A DNA stretch of 64,000 nucleotides from Coleophoma eucalyptorum (Eukaryota > Ascomycota > Leotiomycetes > Helotiales > Dermateaceae): the NCBI GenBank assembly GCA_026120035.1, contig JALRME010000001.1, positions 2,989,909-3,053,908 on the forward strand, written 5' to 3'. A program made the position numbers and the translations under genes. The notes under the pieces are model-generated. The model was given only the letters and a program-made list of their open reading frames with translations. It was not told the origin of the DNA and searched no databases. Each line of letters opens with the position of its first letter. The stretch's first letter is position 1. Positions 33,667-45,171 of the stretch are shown here, one piece after another.

Positions 33667-35538
33667 ATGCAATACTCACTCCGCGAGAAAGCGGCAGACG
33701 TGAAGGAAAATATCCTATCGAAGAGCAAATCCTCAGGGTGGGTTCTAACCAAAGAAACAAGTTCCTTCGCTCCACCAGGAACATGGACAAATCTCGATAC
33801 GGACGTCACCCCAGTCGAGAGAAGGACTTGGACGTCCTGGACTATGCTCTTTTATTGGTTTAGTGACATCGTAAGTCATAAAACTGTGGGAGGTTTTCTT
33901 CACATAGCTAACCCACTAAAGCTCACAGCTCAATCATGGGAGAGTGGCTCGTCAGTAATCGAGGCTGGTTTGACCTGGCGAGAAGCGCTGGTTACACTGA
34001 TTATGGGAATTATAATCATCGTTATCCCAATGGTGTTCAATGGAGCCATTGGATCCAAGCTACATGTGTCTTTCCCAGTTGCAGCTAGATCAAGCTTCGG
34101 ATTTCACTTTGCCAAGTTTGCAGTCGTTATTAGATTGTGTACGGCTTTGTTTTGGCATAGTATCCAGACCTATAGCGGAGGTACTGCTGTCACGCAGATG
34201 ATCCGGGCCATTTGGCCTAGCTACCTGGATATTCCGAATCATTTACCGGCAAGTGCCGGTATCACTACTCAAGGTGAATATATACTTTTATATTTACAAT
34301 GGGATTGGTGAGCTAATACAGAGCAGGAATTGTGTCCCACTTTATCTTCTGGTCAATCCAATTTCCTTTCTGCTTGATTGCACCACACAAGATGAAGTGG
34401 TTCTTCAAAATGAAAGTTGTTGTCGTGCTGGCAACTTGCATTGGTACCGTAGCGGCTATGTTGACTCTTGCCAAGGGTAATAGCGGCGAGATCTGGAAGC
34501 AAGAAACGGCTATCCATGGCTCGAAACGATCTTGGATGATCATGGCTTACATGATGAGTATGGCTGGAGGCTGGTAAGTTCATAAAACCTAGGTTGAGAA
34601 AATCGCCAATCTAATTTTGGTTTCAGGTCGACAATGGCGACAAATATTCCCGACTTCACTCGCTACCTGAAGACTTCTCAGGGGACATATTGGCAAGCAC
34701 TTTTCGTCCCAGTTCTCAGCACCACCATTGCTTGTTTCGGTATGATCTGCACATCTTGTGCCAAAGTAGTCTATGGAAAGTACATATGGTCGCCCCTGGA
34801 CATCGCTGCCGAATGGACGTCCAGCGGTGGTCGAGCTGCAGCATTCTTTGTGGGGTTCTCTTGGGTAAGAACACAAATTGACTAGCATGGTGCAAGACTA
34901 ACAAATATTAGGCTGTTGCACAAATTGGAGTCAACATATCAGCAAATGTCATTTCATCTTCCAATGACATGTCCTTTCTATGCCCAAAGTACATCAACCT
35001 CCGAAGAGGCGCAGTGGTCACAACACTTATCGGAGGCTGGGCTATGGTACCTTGGAAAGTGGTCTACTCTGCCACTAGCTTCCTAAACTTCATGTCGGCT
35101 CTCACGGTATTCCTATCGCCTTGTTGTGCAATTCTGTGCTCCGATTTCTGGGTGGTGAAGAGACGGAATATTGATATACCTGCTCTATATAGGCCCTATG
35201 CCAGGTACAGATTTCATGCTGGCTTCAACTGGAGAGCGATTGTTGCTATCATCGTTAGTGTTGGCCCGAACATGCCTGGTATGGTGTATGCGGTAAACCC
35301 AAAGGTCCCTATTGGCGGTGCAATCTACATCTATGATATGAACTTTTTGTACGGCTTTTTCAGTGCATTTTTCATTTATTGTGTTCTTAACTTCCTTTGG
35401 CCTGCAAATGAGACGTTACTGCAGAGTTGTGTTTATTCTGACGAAGATGTGCTAGAGGGGCAGCACCGGGATGCAAGCATTGATGCTTGTCGCGACTCTC
35501 AGAAAGATATTGCACGGGAGAAAGTTAGCTCCATGTAA
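33667..35538 (+). CDS. NCS1-family nucleobase/allantoin-type permease
   Basis: Exons 33667-33870, 33922-34273, 34327-34573, 34627 to about 34866, then from 34913 to 35538, with all junction phases consistent. N-terminal cytosolic segment with NLDTDVTPVERRTWTSW, then TM1 and SWESGSSVIEAGLTWREAL; hallmark GAIGSKLHVSFPVAARSSFG, AGGWSTMATNIPDFTRYLKT, and ANVISSSNDMSFLCPKYINLRRGA. About 12 membrane spans expected. This is the Fur/uracil-allantoin-uridine branch of NCS1 rather than the Fcy (purine-cytosine) branch, judged from the DFTRY motif; it imports nucleobases or related N-compounds with a cation. The first intron (51 nt) is a multiple of three without a stop. Confidence 0.92.
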
Positions 35539-36176
35539 TACAGGTTTCTACGAGAGATATCATGCTTCTGGTGAGGTTTGGGCTATCAACTGTTGCATAC
35601 TAGCATATCATTTTATTTAGAGAAAGGAAGTAACGTAGGGGCTTCTAATTTATGAATGCATTGAAAATCTGATATTTTGTTAGAGGTTAATCTGTAGGGG
35701 TGAAGAAACACGAGAATTAAGAACTCGTAGGGCAGCTCCATGAGGGTTAAAGGGATGCAATCGAATGTTGATATAAAGCTACTTATGGAAATCCGACTCT
35801 CATTTGCTCTAGTGTCCTGCCTACATATCAGGCTGAACGTAACAACGTAATTGCTACCCGTCCTCTTCATCAGACCCTTCACGCCCTTCAAAAAGGGTCA
35901 AGGTATTCATACCCGAAGAGCCTGTCATCCCAAATTCACACCGACTGGGGCACGCCATCCAATGATCACCATAATGATCTAAATCAATGCGCATTGATTT
36001 AGATCATTATGGTGAACGGTTAGCGCGCCCTAGATCGGCAACAGTTGCTGAAAAATGAGACGAGCTGTGTCCGGAAAAGATATGAGAGAACCCCATAAAA
36101 CAAAAGAAATTTGGTAGCTCCAAATTGTTTAGAAAACAGTCTTTCAAGACCAACCAAAGCTAGAGAAGATGCTTCC
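35539..36176. other. Convergent intergenic region holding a 50-bp palindrome
   Basis: Lies between the 3' ends of the NCS1 permease and the zinc-finger gene. Apart from the palindrome (separate entry) nothing is recognised. Confidence 0.6.
35966..36015. repeat. Perfect 50-bp palindrome without spacer
   Basis: Left arm 35966-35990 is the exact reverse complement of right arm 35991-36015; the centre ATGC|GCAT falls between 35990 and 35991. I checked every base pair; pairing stops at the next base on each side (A opposite A). The arms are AT-rich with two GATC sites each. Transcripts from either side would form a 25-bp hairpin. Confidence 0.97.
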
Positions 36177-37000
36177 TTATAACGACATTATCTCCGAATC
36201 TGGATGGAAATCTCGTAGGTGCCTCGCCAAAAGATCCCGTCGGCTGAAGGTGTTGCGGGATGTCTGATTATGTGAATTGCAGCCTTCAACGGGGCACGTT
36301 CGCAAGTTGGCACTCTTGTTGTGTATTGAGGAAGAATGTCGGACTAGATCTTTCCGCGAATTGAATTTCCAGGCGCATCCGGTAACTGAACAAGAATATC
36401 TATGCTGGTATCCCGCAATATGTTGTCTGTTCATGAGCAGATTAGCCCTAAGTTGTAATTGACAAGGAAGCCGACTTTACTTGCCCCAGTTTTTCTGGTG
36501 TCGCGTATATCCTCGGACAATATGAACATCTAAATATCTTGCTTGGTTTTGAGCTGAAGGTAGACTGACTGCTAATTTGTTGCTGTGCTGATACAGAGTT
36601 GCAAGCGTGGCTCTGCATTGGCGGAGAAAAAGCCGTGGGGGCGGACAGCGATAAGGAAGTGGGAGTTCCATCGTCATATTCCAATGATGGATTAGAGAAT
36701 GGAGGCGGTGTTGAAGAAGATTGGGACGGTACTGGACCTTCGTCTGCGTCGTATTGGCTTGCATCGGAGACCGAATCAGTGCAACTGTGATCCGATTCGG
36801 TGCTGTCGTAAATATTCACAGCAGTCACTCCCCGAGTATCGTTTTCGCAAGCTTGATACCCGGATACGTCTATCAGAGAGGGTGGTTCTAAATCATGTTG
36901 TGGTCTGAGAGTGAGGGATCGAGGATCCACCACTGAGCAATTGATAGTCTCTATATAACAGACCCGACAAAACGTGTAGCTGCGAATAAAGATAACTATC
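36177..37000 (-). CDS. C2H2 zinc-finger protein, 5' end unresolved
   Basis: Two exons about an intron near 36430-36480. The upstream exon encodes a Ser/Pro/Asp-rich low-complexity region (STPPPFSNPSLEYDDG, SSQSTFSSKPSK) leading into a first finger (FRCSYCPRIYATPEKLG). The last exon holds HIAGYQHRYSCSVTGCAW with KFNSRKDLVRHSSSIH, then CPVEGCNSHNQ with FSRRDLLARHLRDFH: C2H2-like fingers of a fungal DNA-binding protein. No in-frame ATG begins the upstream exon (first Met is internal), so at least one 5' exon is missing, perhaps within 37010-37190. With the best donor (GTAAAG, after LGQ) the downstream finger is off by one base, so the junction is unresolved and the gene may be damaged. It may regulate the neighbouring catabolic genes (inference). 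Confidence 0.6.
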
Positions 37001-37448
37001 TGGACGACCACTAGCAGAAAGTGGTCGCCCGTGAAGGACTTAAAGCTGTACTGGGATTTGCCCAGTACCTATTGGCCGTCGATAAAGCGACCAATGCCTC
37101 GTGTGTTGTGCTTGCGAATGCTGTGTTTGGTTGACGGTCTCTTGCTCTCTGGGGAAGAAGCCTGAGTATTTATCTTGATGAGCCAGCCAGAGCCTCATTG
37201 ATTTTTCAGAGGCCACCAATAAACGTGCCGCTGCTGATGCAACAGCTGCTCGCTTACTCGGCGGCCTCCAGTAAGATTTGGGAATGCTACGCCTTCAAAG
37301 TGCGGTAGGAAGGCTAAGGATAATGTGGAAGGGTGAACAAAGTTTGAATGATGATCTTTAACTATTGGTGGCCGCCGTGGTGGACTTAAGCTACATCTTA
37401 CACTTTTATTTAACCTGTGATTCTGATTGCCAGGCATCCGAGGATCTC
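37001..37448. other. Interval between zinc-finger gene and amidase 3' end
   Basis: May hold the missing 5' exon of the zinc-finger gene. An imperfect inverted repeat (GGACGACCAC / GTGGTCGCCC, loop about 9 nt) lies at 37002-37030. No complete gene. Confidence 0.4.
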
Positions 37449-39647
37449 TTACGCCGCCTTCAGTGCTTTTGCAATCACATTCGTCAAGCCGATACACTCT
37501 TCCTCTCTGAACCGACGACACACAAGCTGCACAGTGATAGGTGCTCCAGCGTAATCTTCCGGCGCATCTAGAAATCCTATTAGTTACCACTCTCCCTAAA
37601 CAATTTTGTTTCCTAAGGCAAAGGGTATTACTTACACTGGGCCTGGACTTCAGCGTCGCGATCATTTGCAGGCTTATATTCCTTATCAACCGGATCAAGT
37701 TTAGGATCAACGGCAGAATGAACCGGAATGATCATTCCAGGATAATCGATCATATTAAACAAGCTCGTGTAGATGATGTTTCTGCGAGATAACGTTAGTA
37801 ATATTTTCCGCAGTTTTGGCGAAGGTTGTTTGTTACCTTGGCCATTTTCCATGCATATGAGCGACGTTCGCACTAGGAGGCAAGACCAATCCATCAATGG
37901 GTTGACCTGTACTTGTAAGGGATGACGTCGCATTCCACGCTTTCAGCCAGGCAGTCTTGACCTCATCTTTTTCCTGATTCAACTGCCAGCTTTCATAGAC
38001 CGTCAGATGCGGCGAACCATTTGCAGTCACCATCATGGGGTGCCACGGCTCACCAGAAGGGGCGAAAGTTCGATTCAAGTCCTCGCCGCCGTCAGAGGAG
38101 TAGACAGTTTGGACGATTCTCTCAGCCTCTCTGGCATCAAATGGTGATTTGAAATCAACTACCTCATAACCTGCTTTTTTTAAGGCGTCCACGGCCATAT
38201 CAATGGCTCGTCTCACCGGTGGCCAAGGCATCACATAGTCATCCCATCTCATTACTCCAAATACAGGCTTTCTTGGCTTGCCATCACTGTCAACTAGATG
38301 CTCTAGATCAGCCATATCTTGCCTCCACGGTATTTCTGGTGTCTTGGGATCTAAGAACCATGGCTTTGCATCGACAACCGCTTTCACAAACGCGGATACT
38401 CCAGATAATGAATGCGAAATTGGACCAAGAGCTGAAGCTATGGCTTCAAGACCTAAAAGTGTATTTCGTGCTCCTGCATATGGAAGACGGTGAAGCGTTG
38501 GACGAAGACCATACAGGCCATTGTAGGCCGCTGTTGACGTCAGTATCCCGAGACCTTTGCTAACTGAAGAAAGGCTATAGCCTTACATGGAATTCTAACT
38601 GAACCACCAAGATCAGTGCCTACACCAACTACACTACCATACCTAGGCCGGTGTTAGCGATCCACATCTGAATATGAGGGAAGGTTCTCTTACATAGCAA
38701 CAGTAGCTCCCTCACCTCCACTAGAGCCTTTGATTGCATTAGAAGCTAATTCTTAAACTCATGAAAAGAATTGGCAAACCTCCAGGTGTCAACTTTCTAT
38801 TGAAGGGGTTGCTGCTTTGCCCATAGACGTAGTTATCGGATTCCCCAAACTATTAGAATAGCTTCATTAGTAAACTTAATGATTTAAGATGAGTGTTAAG
38901 AACCTACCATCAAAGCTTGAGAGATGTTTGTTCGACAATGAAGGCTAATTTCCATATCAGCCCTGCCAGTTGAAAAAGTTGAGATGGGACTACCCACATG
39001 GCACCAGCGTTTTGCAAAATATCAACCAGGACAGAATTTTCTTTACTGATCTGGCCAATCCATGAGGCAATGCCCATATTACATTCTGTATTGAAATTTA
39101 GCATCCCCATTCTAAGTTGCATACTTTCACGACTTCACCTACCAGTTCCCTTAATCTGAAATTAGTCCTTCAAAGAGATAGGCATCCCAAACAATGCACC
39201 AGTAGGCTTCCCAGTCTCCGCAAAACTCGAATCTAACTCCTTAGCACGCTCTAGAGCTTGCGTGAAGAAAATCTCCGTCAAGCAATTCGTCAGCTGATGC
39301 GCCACGGCAGCGGCCTTACAAAACGCGGTTGTAACAGCCAGGCACGAGAGCTTGCCAGATGCCAGATCTGCTAGAAGATCTCCGGCGTCTTTGGTCACGA
39401 TGGCAAGCTCTTCTTCGCTCAGAATACCACATTCTGATGTGAATTCAATCACGCGGGCTTGCTCTGCAGGCGGTAGCTTATCTGCTGGGATATGCCATTC
39501 TGCTGGAATGAGTTCTAAGGATCGATCAGCAACTGAAATATTAGGCAAGACGGGTTAGATTGATGGATTGATACCAAGCTGTTGTGCATGCTTTGCTTTG
39601 ATTGCAGGCTCGAAATCAGCAGCTGTTTTGGTGGCTGGGAGACTCAT
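37449..39647 (-). pseudogene. Amidase (acetamidase-type, amidase signature family) with in-frame stop
   Basis: About ten exons from MSLPATKTAADFEPAIKAKH (39647) to IAKALKAA (37449). The amidase Ser-Ser-Lys machinery is present: Lys in GMPISLKD, cis-Ser in GGSSGGEGA, and the nucleophile Ser in GTDLGGSVRIP. The C-terminal half is intact (YNGLYGLRPT, VFGVMRWDDYVMPWPPV, GLVLPPSANVAHMHGKWPR, YPGMIIPV, APEDYAGAPITVQLVCRRF). Straight after GMPISLKD comes TAA at 39163-39165 where relatives have Ser or Cys, followed by FQIKGT in the same frame. No GT-AG intron can remove it without losing the catalytic Lys. One base change (e.g. TCA to TAA) explains it. All other junctions I tested are in phase (e.g. 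GAILHCRTNISQALM), so the lesion looks recent. Such enzymes release ammonia from amides. Confidence 0.82.
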
Positions 39648-40737
39648 TATTGGATATTAAATGACTTGTTACTGATGGTTAAATCTTTTGTTATGGACTA
39701 CTAGTTTGTATTCAGGATCAGAGAAGTTAAAATATGAGCAGAATTAGGTGCCCGCTGACGATGAGGTGTAGAAATTTTGATTGATAAGCTAGCTGCAACA
39801 ATGCCACTCTCTAAAATGGCCAGATACTAAGTGAAGTTGCGGGTCGATAAAAACATCCCGAACCTTTGTGGGGAGCACTATCGGCGAAGGCCCGGCGGCT
39901 CTGGAGTAGTGTCCGGAGACTCCCCCATATCTGCGGGCCAATCTTTGCCCTCTCCCCCTCTCACATACTTGGCCGATCATTTAAGAGATAGACAAGAGCA
40001 AAGGGTCGTCCGATAAGAAGTTGATTCAGAAATGACGTCTTATCCATGCGACGGCAACTTGTCTAGTTCCGATAAGAATCCTTGACTTGTATCATCAGAC
40101 CAATCAACAAGTGTGTACATGCCAATGACAATTGATAAGTGGTGTAGCAAAACCCAAAAGTATGCAATAGAAACGGCTTTGTATCCCACTTTTTAAGGGG
40201 TTAAGCGAGGAGCTCGGTTGTCCTGGGCCAAAGATTCTATGAGGAAGATGAGTGATATTGGAGTTCCGAATGTGCAAGTCGATATTTACACCTGATAAGG
40301 AATTTAGTCGGGATATGAATGATAGTAAATGAGTATCTCTGTGGTGATATTTGGGCTAATTTCTAACGAAGACCGCTATTAAAGCCCATAGAAATATTTA
40401 GTTCATGCTCAATAATCTTGGTACGCCTCAAGAGATGTAAGCAATAATTAAGAGCGATTTTCACCACAATCATAATCCAATGGCAGAACGCCACTGGCAT
40501 TTGGACAATAATTTATGGTTTGCTAGCTTACCCCAAAGGTGGACCACCAGATAGATATCTGTATGTGGCACAGATCCCGAGGCCCCCAAGAATCCATGCA
40601 ACCAATCCTCACTGTATTCAAATAAGACAGAATCTGCCCCACCGTTTCTATTTCCATTCTAATCAGATTTCAACGGAAGAATCACCTCGTAGTGTCCGAA
40701 CATAAAAACAAGCCACTATCTTGGGAAAAAAACCACA
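39648..40737. promoter_or_regulatory. Divergent amidase / amino-acid permease promoter region with GATAAG cluster
   Basis: GATAAG occurs at 39783, 40012, 40071, 40134 and 40294 (plus strand) and 40039-40044 (inverted): six in 517 bp, where about one every 2 kb is expected by chance for both strands. AreA/NIT2 GATA factors activate nitrogen-catabolic genes through paired GATA sites. Flanking genes are an amidase and an amino-acid permease, both classic targets. No gene seen. Confidence 0.6.
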
Positions 40738-42556
40738 ATGGAGACTAAAGAACAAGTTGATTACCATGTGTCGGCCACGGATACAAAATTCCACAGCGGT
40801 ACAAGTTCTCCAAAGACAGAAACTGAGGAAGGAGAAGTCTTCACAGCCGGAGAGGATGGCGTTGACTTTCGGACCGTCGGCTGGATCCGAGCTGCGATGT
40901 TTTTCACCAAGGTAGGCTCTTTACTACACTGATGTTGTAAATACAACCCGAGACTGACATTTTGAGCCTCATAGATGACTTTCGCTGCTGGTAAGATCTT
41001 CTAGACCATTTACTAGTTTTCAAGAAGGATAGAAAGGAGATATCTAATACTAGATAGGTGTTCTCTCGATTCCTTCAGCTTTGTATACCCTCGGCGCAGT
41101 AGCAGGAGCTATATTTATAGCATTCTGGGGCGGCTTGAATACCTGTAAGAAAAGCTTAATAATCCTATCAGAATCTTGATGTTGCAAATTCTCCCGCTAA
41201 TATGAACTCTTTCTGGGAAAAAACAGACATGGCATATCTGCAAGGCAAATTCAAGCTGCAGCACAGATCTGTACACACCGTAGCCGATGGCGCATATATC
41301 GTGACGAAACAATTCAGTAACGGGAGCGAAAAATGGTCTATCTTTGCAAAAGAAGTCACAGAATTCATCTACATAATAACCTGGATGTAAGTACAACCCG
41401 TAATCTAGTCAGCCCCTTCTTCTACTCCCTTCAGATATCCTACTCCAAACCTGCAATTATTAATCTAAAATACAGCATCTGCGCAGGCGTATCGACTCTC
41501 GGCCTTAGCATTGCGCTCAATGCTGTCTCTCGCCATGCCACCTGCTCTGTGGCTTTCGGCTTCGTCGCCTATTTCATCATTAGCAGCGTTGCATCGATCA
41601 GGAAGATCCACAAACTAGGTTGGATTACATGGGTCGGGTTTGGAAGCATTGTGACTGCAATAATGATTGTCGTAATTGCAGTCACAATTCCTGATCGGCC
41701 GGCTGCGGCACCCAAGACGGGGGATTTTGAATTGGGCTTCGCAGCCCTGCCGCCGGTAGAGACGACGTTTGCTGCGGCGTGGGCAGCGGCGTTGGCAATT
41801 TTTAGCAGTAGTGCCAATACATCTGGATTTGTAAGTTCTTATGCCTGGTCTAGAGTTTTGAAAAGAATAAATTTGATCTGGAATGCGATTGCTGATATGG
41901 GACAGGTACCTGTCATCTCAGAAATGAGGCGACCACAGGACTATTTCAAGAGCTTATACGCGTGCATGACATGGATCACATCTTCATATCTCGCTCTCGC
42001 CTTGACGGTATATGCGTACTGTGGACAATGGGTAGCCAGTCCCGCGCTGGGAAGTGCAGGCCCCACCATCAAGATCGTTGCATATGGCGTTGCGATCCCA
42101 GGTCTGATAGCAGGAGCCATGATCTGCGTACACGTAGCAGGGAAATCGCTATTTGTGCGCATACTCCGGGGAACTCATCACCTAACCTCTAATACGAAGA
42201 CACATTGGGCAGTATGGCTCGCATGTACATATGGGACAGGCCTGTTGGGCTGGATCCTATCTGAAGCAATCCCGTTCTTCTCATCACTTGTCAGCTTGAT
42301 CGGTGCCCTAGGCTTTGCGCCGTTAGGGATTTGCTTGCCAGCCTTGATGTGGTTTAGTATGCATCCAACTTACCATCGAGGTAGTTTGAAGGAAAAGGCG
42401 ATTTGGCTGGCTCATGTGGCATTGTTCTTGTTAGGTATCTTCACATTGGTGGCCGGCACATATGCCAATGTGAAGAATATTATTGATCAGTATAAGGCTG
42501 GGTTAATTGGGGCAGCGTTTCAGTGTGCTGATAACAGCGGAACTGTTGCTGCATGA
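40738..42556 (+). CDS. AAAP-family amino acid permease (Mtr-like)
   Basis: Six exons: 40738-40911, a 16-nt microexon 40975-40990, 41058 to about 41140, 41227-41386, 41476-41830, 41906-42556; phases agree throughout. Motifs of fungal amino-acid/auxin permeases: TVGWIRAAMFFTKMTFAAGVLSIP (TM1), FWGGLNTYMAYLQGKFK, STLGLSIALNAVSRHATCSV, SSSANTSGFVPVISEMRRPQDYFKSL, and CVHVAGKSLFVRILRGTHHL. About 11 membrane spans. It imports neutral or aromatic amino acids with protons, as does Neurospora Mtr. The 75-nt last intron is a multiple of three without a stop. Upstream GATAAG sites suggest nitrogen control; the gene is divergent from the broken amidase. Confidence 0.92.
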
Positions 42557-42857
42557 GCCGAAGCTAGGCAACCAAAAGAGGGGTCTAGGGTGAAACGCAA
42601 AGCAAAAGAAAATTCAAAAATTGATAGGCTACACCCAAGATCAATCCAAGTAAAGAAATCAAAGTATAGAAATAGGAATTTCATTCTGCATGGATATCAT
42701 TACAAATCCATCATCAATTTGATGGCCGCCCTCTCGCAAAAGTACATATGGCTTTCCAAAGATCCCAAGGGTTATTCCAGACATTGCCAATTACAACAAG
42801 AGCATAAATTGCAATTCCGGACATACCAACTCCAGTAGAAAATGAACCCGTCGACAG
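42557..42857. other. Convergent intergenic region, permease / calpain
   Basis: About 300 bp, A-rich near 42590-42690, nothing recognised. Confidence 0.6.
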
Positions 42858-45171
42858 TCAGGCCTTGCTGTTAGCCTTGTCAGTTGCGTCCTTCTCAGGA
42901 TCATCGACGTCAAGCTTAGTCCTGCAGATCCCCATGGCCATGGCATCAGCCGTTGGTTTCACAACTCGAATGGTGGCTGCTGATTCAACACTGAAGACCC
43001 TGAGGCCAACAACACAGCTAGCGTTCCATGGTTCAATAGGAGCAACTGGCGCTGGAGCTGTGGTTGCGGCTGCATCAGTTGGAACAGCCTCTGTTGCACC
43101 ATCGATGCCATACCCGGCGCCAGGCGCAACGTCTACAGGAGTCACAGACTGTAGAGAAACGGCATCTTTAACAGTAGTCGCTAGACCGCTGATTGTTGCG
43201 GCTTCCACAGCTGAAGTCGCTTCATCAATCTGGCCCTTGGAATTCGCTAGATCGTACGAGAGCCCTATCCGCATGAGTTTATCACGACGAGAAAGCCAGT
43301 TGTGTTGCACCACATCTTCAACCTTTGGCAAAGTAGAATCACGTTGCCCAGAGATTTGTAAGAAAACTTCGTATGTCCCTGCTTCGAGGTCGACTTCTGT
43401 CGTTGCTGAGCGATCACCACTGGAATATCCACGGACTATGTGAACTTTCTCACCTGATTTGTGGAGTCGGAATGCCAACTGGAAGGCATACTGGCCTGTT
43501 AAGCCTCCAAAATAGCGAGTGTCCAGTTGAGACAGCACAATGACAGTAGTTGATGGTTTGGAAATAATGAATTCAAACTTGGTATCATTGTAGGTACCAG
43601 ACCATGGTACTTGGAGTGTAGTCCAACGTTGAGTGACTTGCCATTCCGGATTAAACAGGCGTGTGCGCCAGATTTGGACATATCTGCGGAGGAAGTCTTC
43701 GAATGGCATCCAAAATATGCCCTCATTACCAAACTTATGGCCGAGCGCCGTTAGTGCCTCAGGAGTCCATTGCTTGGAGCCGTCACTCCAAGGACCGTTC
43801 CACTCAGTCTCACCCCAAGGATTCTTGACCATACACAGCCGTTGACCTTCATAGTCAACTGTTCGCAAGAGCGAATATGCGTGGCCATCTTCGATGCCTT
43901 GTCTACCCAGCTCATTTGGATCTGGATGACCATATTCTCTGGTACCAGCACTAACAAGAAATTCCTTGTTAACCTGAAGAAACACCTCATTCCAGAGCTG
44001 GTCTTTATCAAGGATATCGGCTGATACCATTTCGGTAGTTACACCGCCTGTAAGGTCCTCAACACCTTCACCTGGCCAACCTCCATCAATTGCTTCGTAG
44101 TCTCCGTGAGTCTTAGCAAACGCCTTTTCAATTAAAGGCACCCAGGTCTCATTTTGATCAGCACACGATCCAAAGAAGAGAGCATCTGAACCAGTTTGGA
44201 AAGTTTTGCGATATTCTTCACGGGAAACCTCGGGATCAAGCCTGGAGTGTGATCGGTCCCACACGGATCTTCGACTATCATCACAGTCATCGTAGTCAGG
44301 AGCACTGAGATACAATTTATCGTCAATGACCTCGGAAATCCAGGCGCCATCTCGATAGAAGACGAAACCGTAGACACCTACTTTCTCGTCTCGAGCTTCG
44401 CTGGGGCATATCTTTTCAATCAGATGTGGAAACTTCTCGTCTGTACAGAGACACCCTAGTGACGATATGAACCAACAATCACCTGGATTAGAAGTTAGCC
44501 ATAGTTTCACTTTAAACATAGGGAAAAATCACCTTCTGCACCCTGGCGGATATCCTTTACGTGAGCATCTTTCTGAATAAAAAATTGAGGTTTCTCAAAG
44601 ATATCTCCCACTCGCTTTGCACAAGCAGGTTGTGAAGCTGGCGCCGCAGCAGCATCTGTGCTTGCTGGCTGAATATTTCCCCAAAATATAGGAGCTCCTG
44701 TAGATGTAGCCTTCTGTGTGACATCGTATGTAATGACATTATCATCGGTGTTGTTTGGAGTGGGTGCAGCCGTGCTGTCTTCTGCAGAGAGTGGCGTCAG
44801 GCAATACTCGAAGTCGTCCAAATCAAAGTGAGGATCGGTATATTTGAGGTTATTTCGTCTGCACTCCTTCACGATGGCAGACACCTTGGCAATGCATTCT
44901 TTGACTGCCTGTTCGTAAGACTCTGTGACACATTGCCCACTGATATCTCCTTTGGGTGTTTGCTGCCCAGCTAGCTGGGCATAGATGTTGCTAGGAAGCA
45001 CAGATGGTGCTTAGGGGTGTCAGCGAGGATGATGTTAAAACTGTGATGTTTTGATAACCTACGTTTGGTGGCAGCCTCTGCGGGAGTAAGGTTGGCCTTC
45101 CAGAAGTCATTGATGATCTCTTGAGAAGAGGGTTGGGCGGTGGGAGCTGCAGTGGGGGCAGTAACCGCCAT
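42858..45171 (-). CDS. Calpain-like cysteine protease
   Basis: Exons 45171-45059, 44990-44533 and 44482-42858 give 731 residues. A helical N-terminal part (AVKECIAKVSAIVKECRRNN, YTDPHFDLDDFEYCL) precedes the C2 protease core: catalytic Cys in EGDCWFISSLGCLC (about 193), His in IEDGHAYSLLRTVDYEG (about 391), Asn in MVKNPWGETEWNGPWSDG (about 411). A beta-sandwich domain follows (WSGTYNDTKFEFIISKPST, YEVFLQISGQRD) and an Ala/Thr/Pro-rich tail. There are no EF hands. Domain layout resembles fungal calpains of the capn/DEK1-core type more than the pH-signalling PalB/Rim13, which has MIT and tandem PalB domains; that distinction is from memory. Intracellular regulatory proteolysis is the likely role. 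Confidence 0.9.

Noticed and set aside
39010..39060. A second frameshift in the amidase around GAMW
   Set aside because: A GTGGGT donor and TTAG acceptor restore GAILHCRTNISQALM in phase, so only the nonsense codon remains as a lesion.
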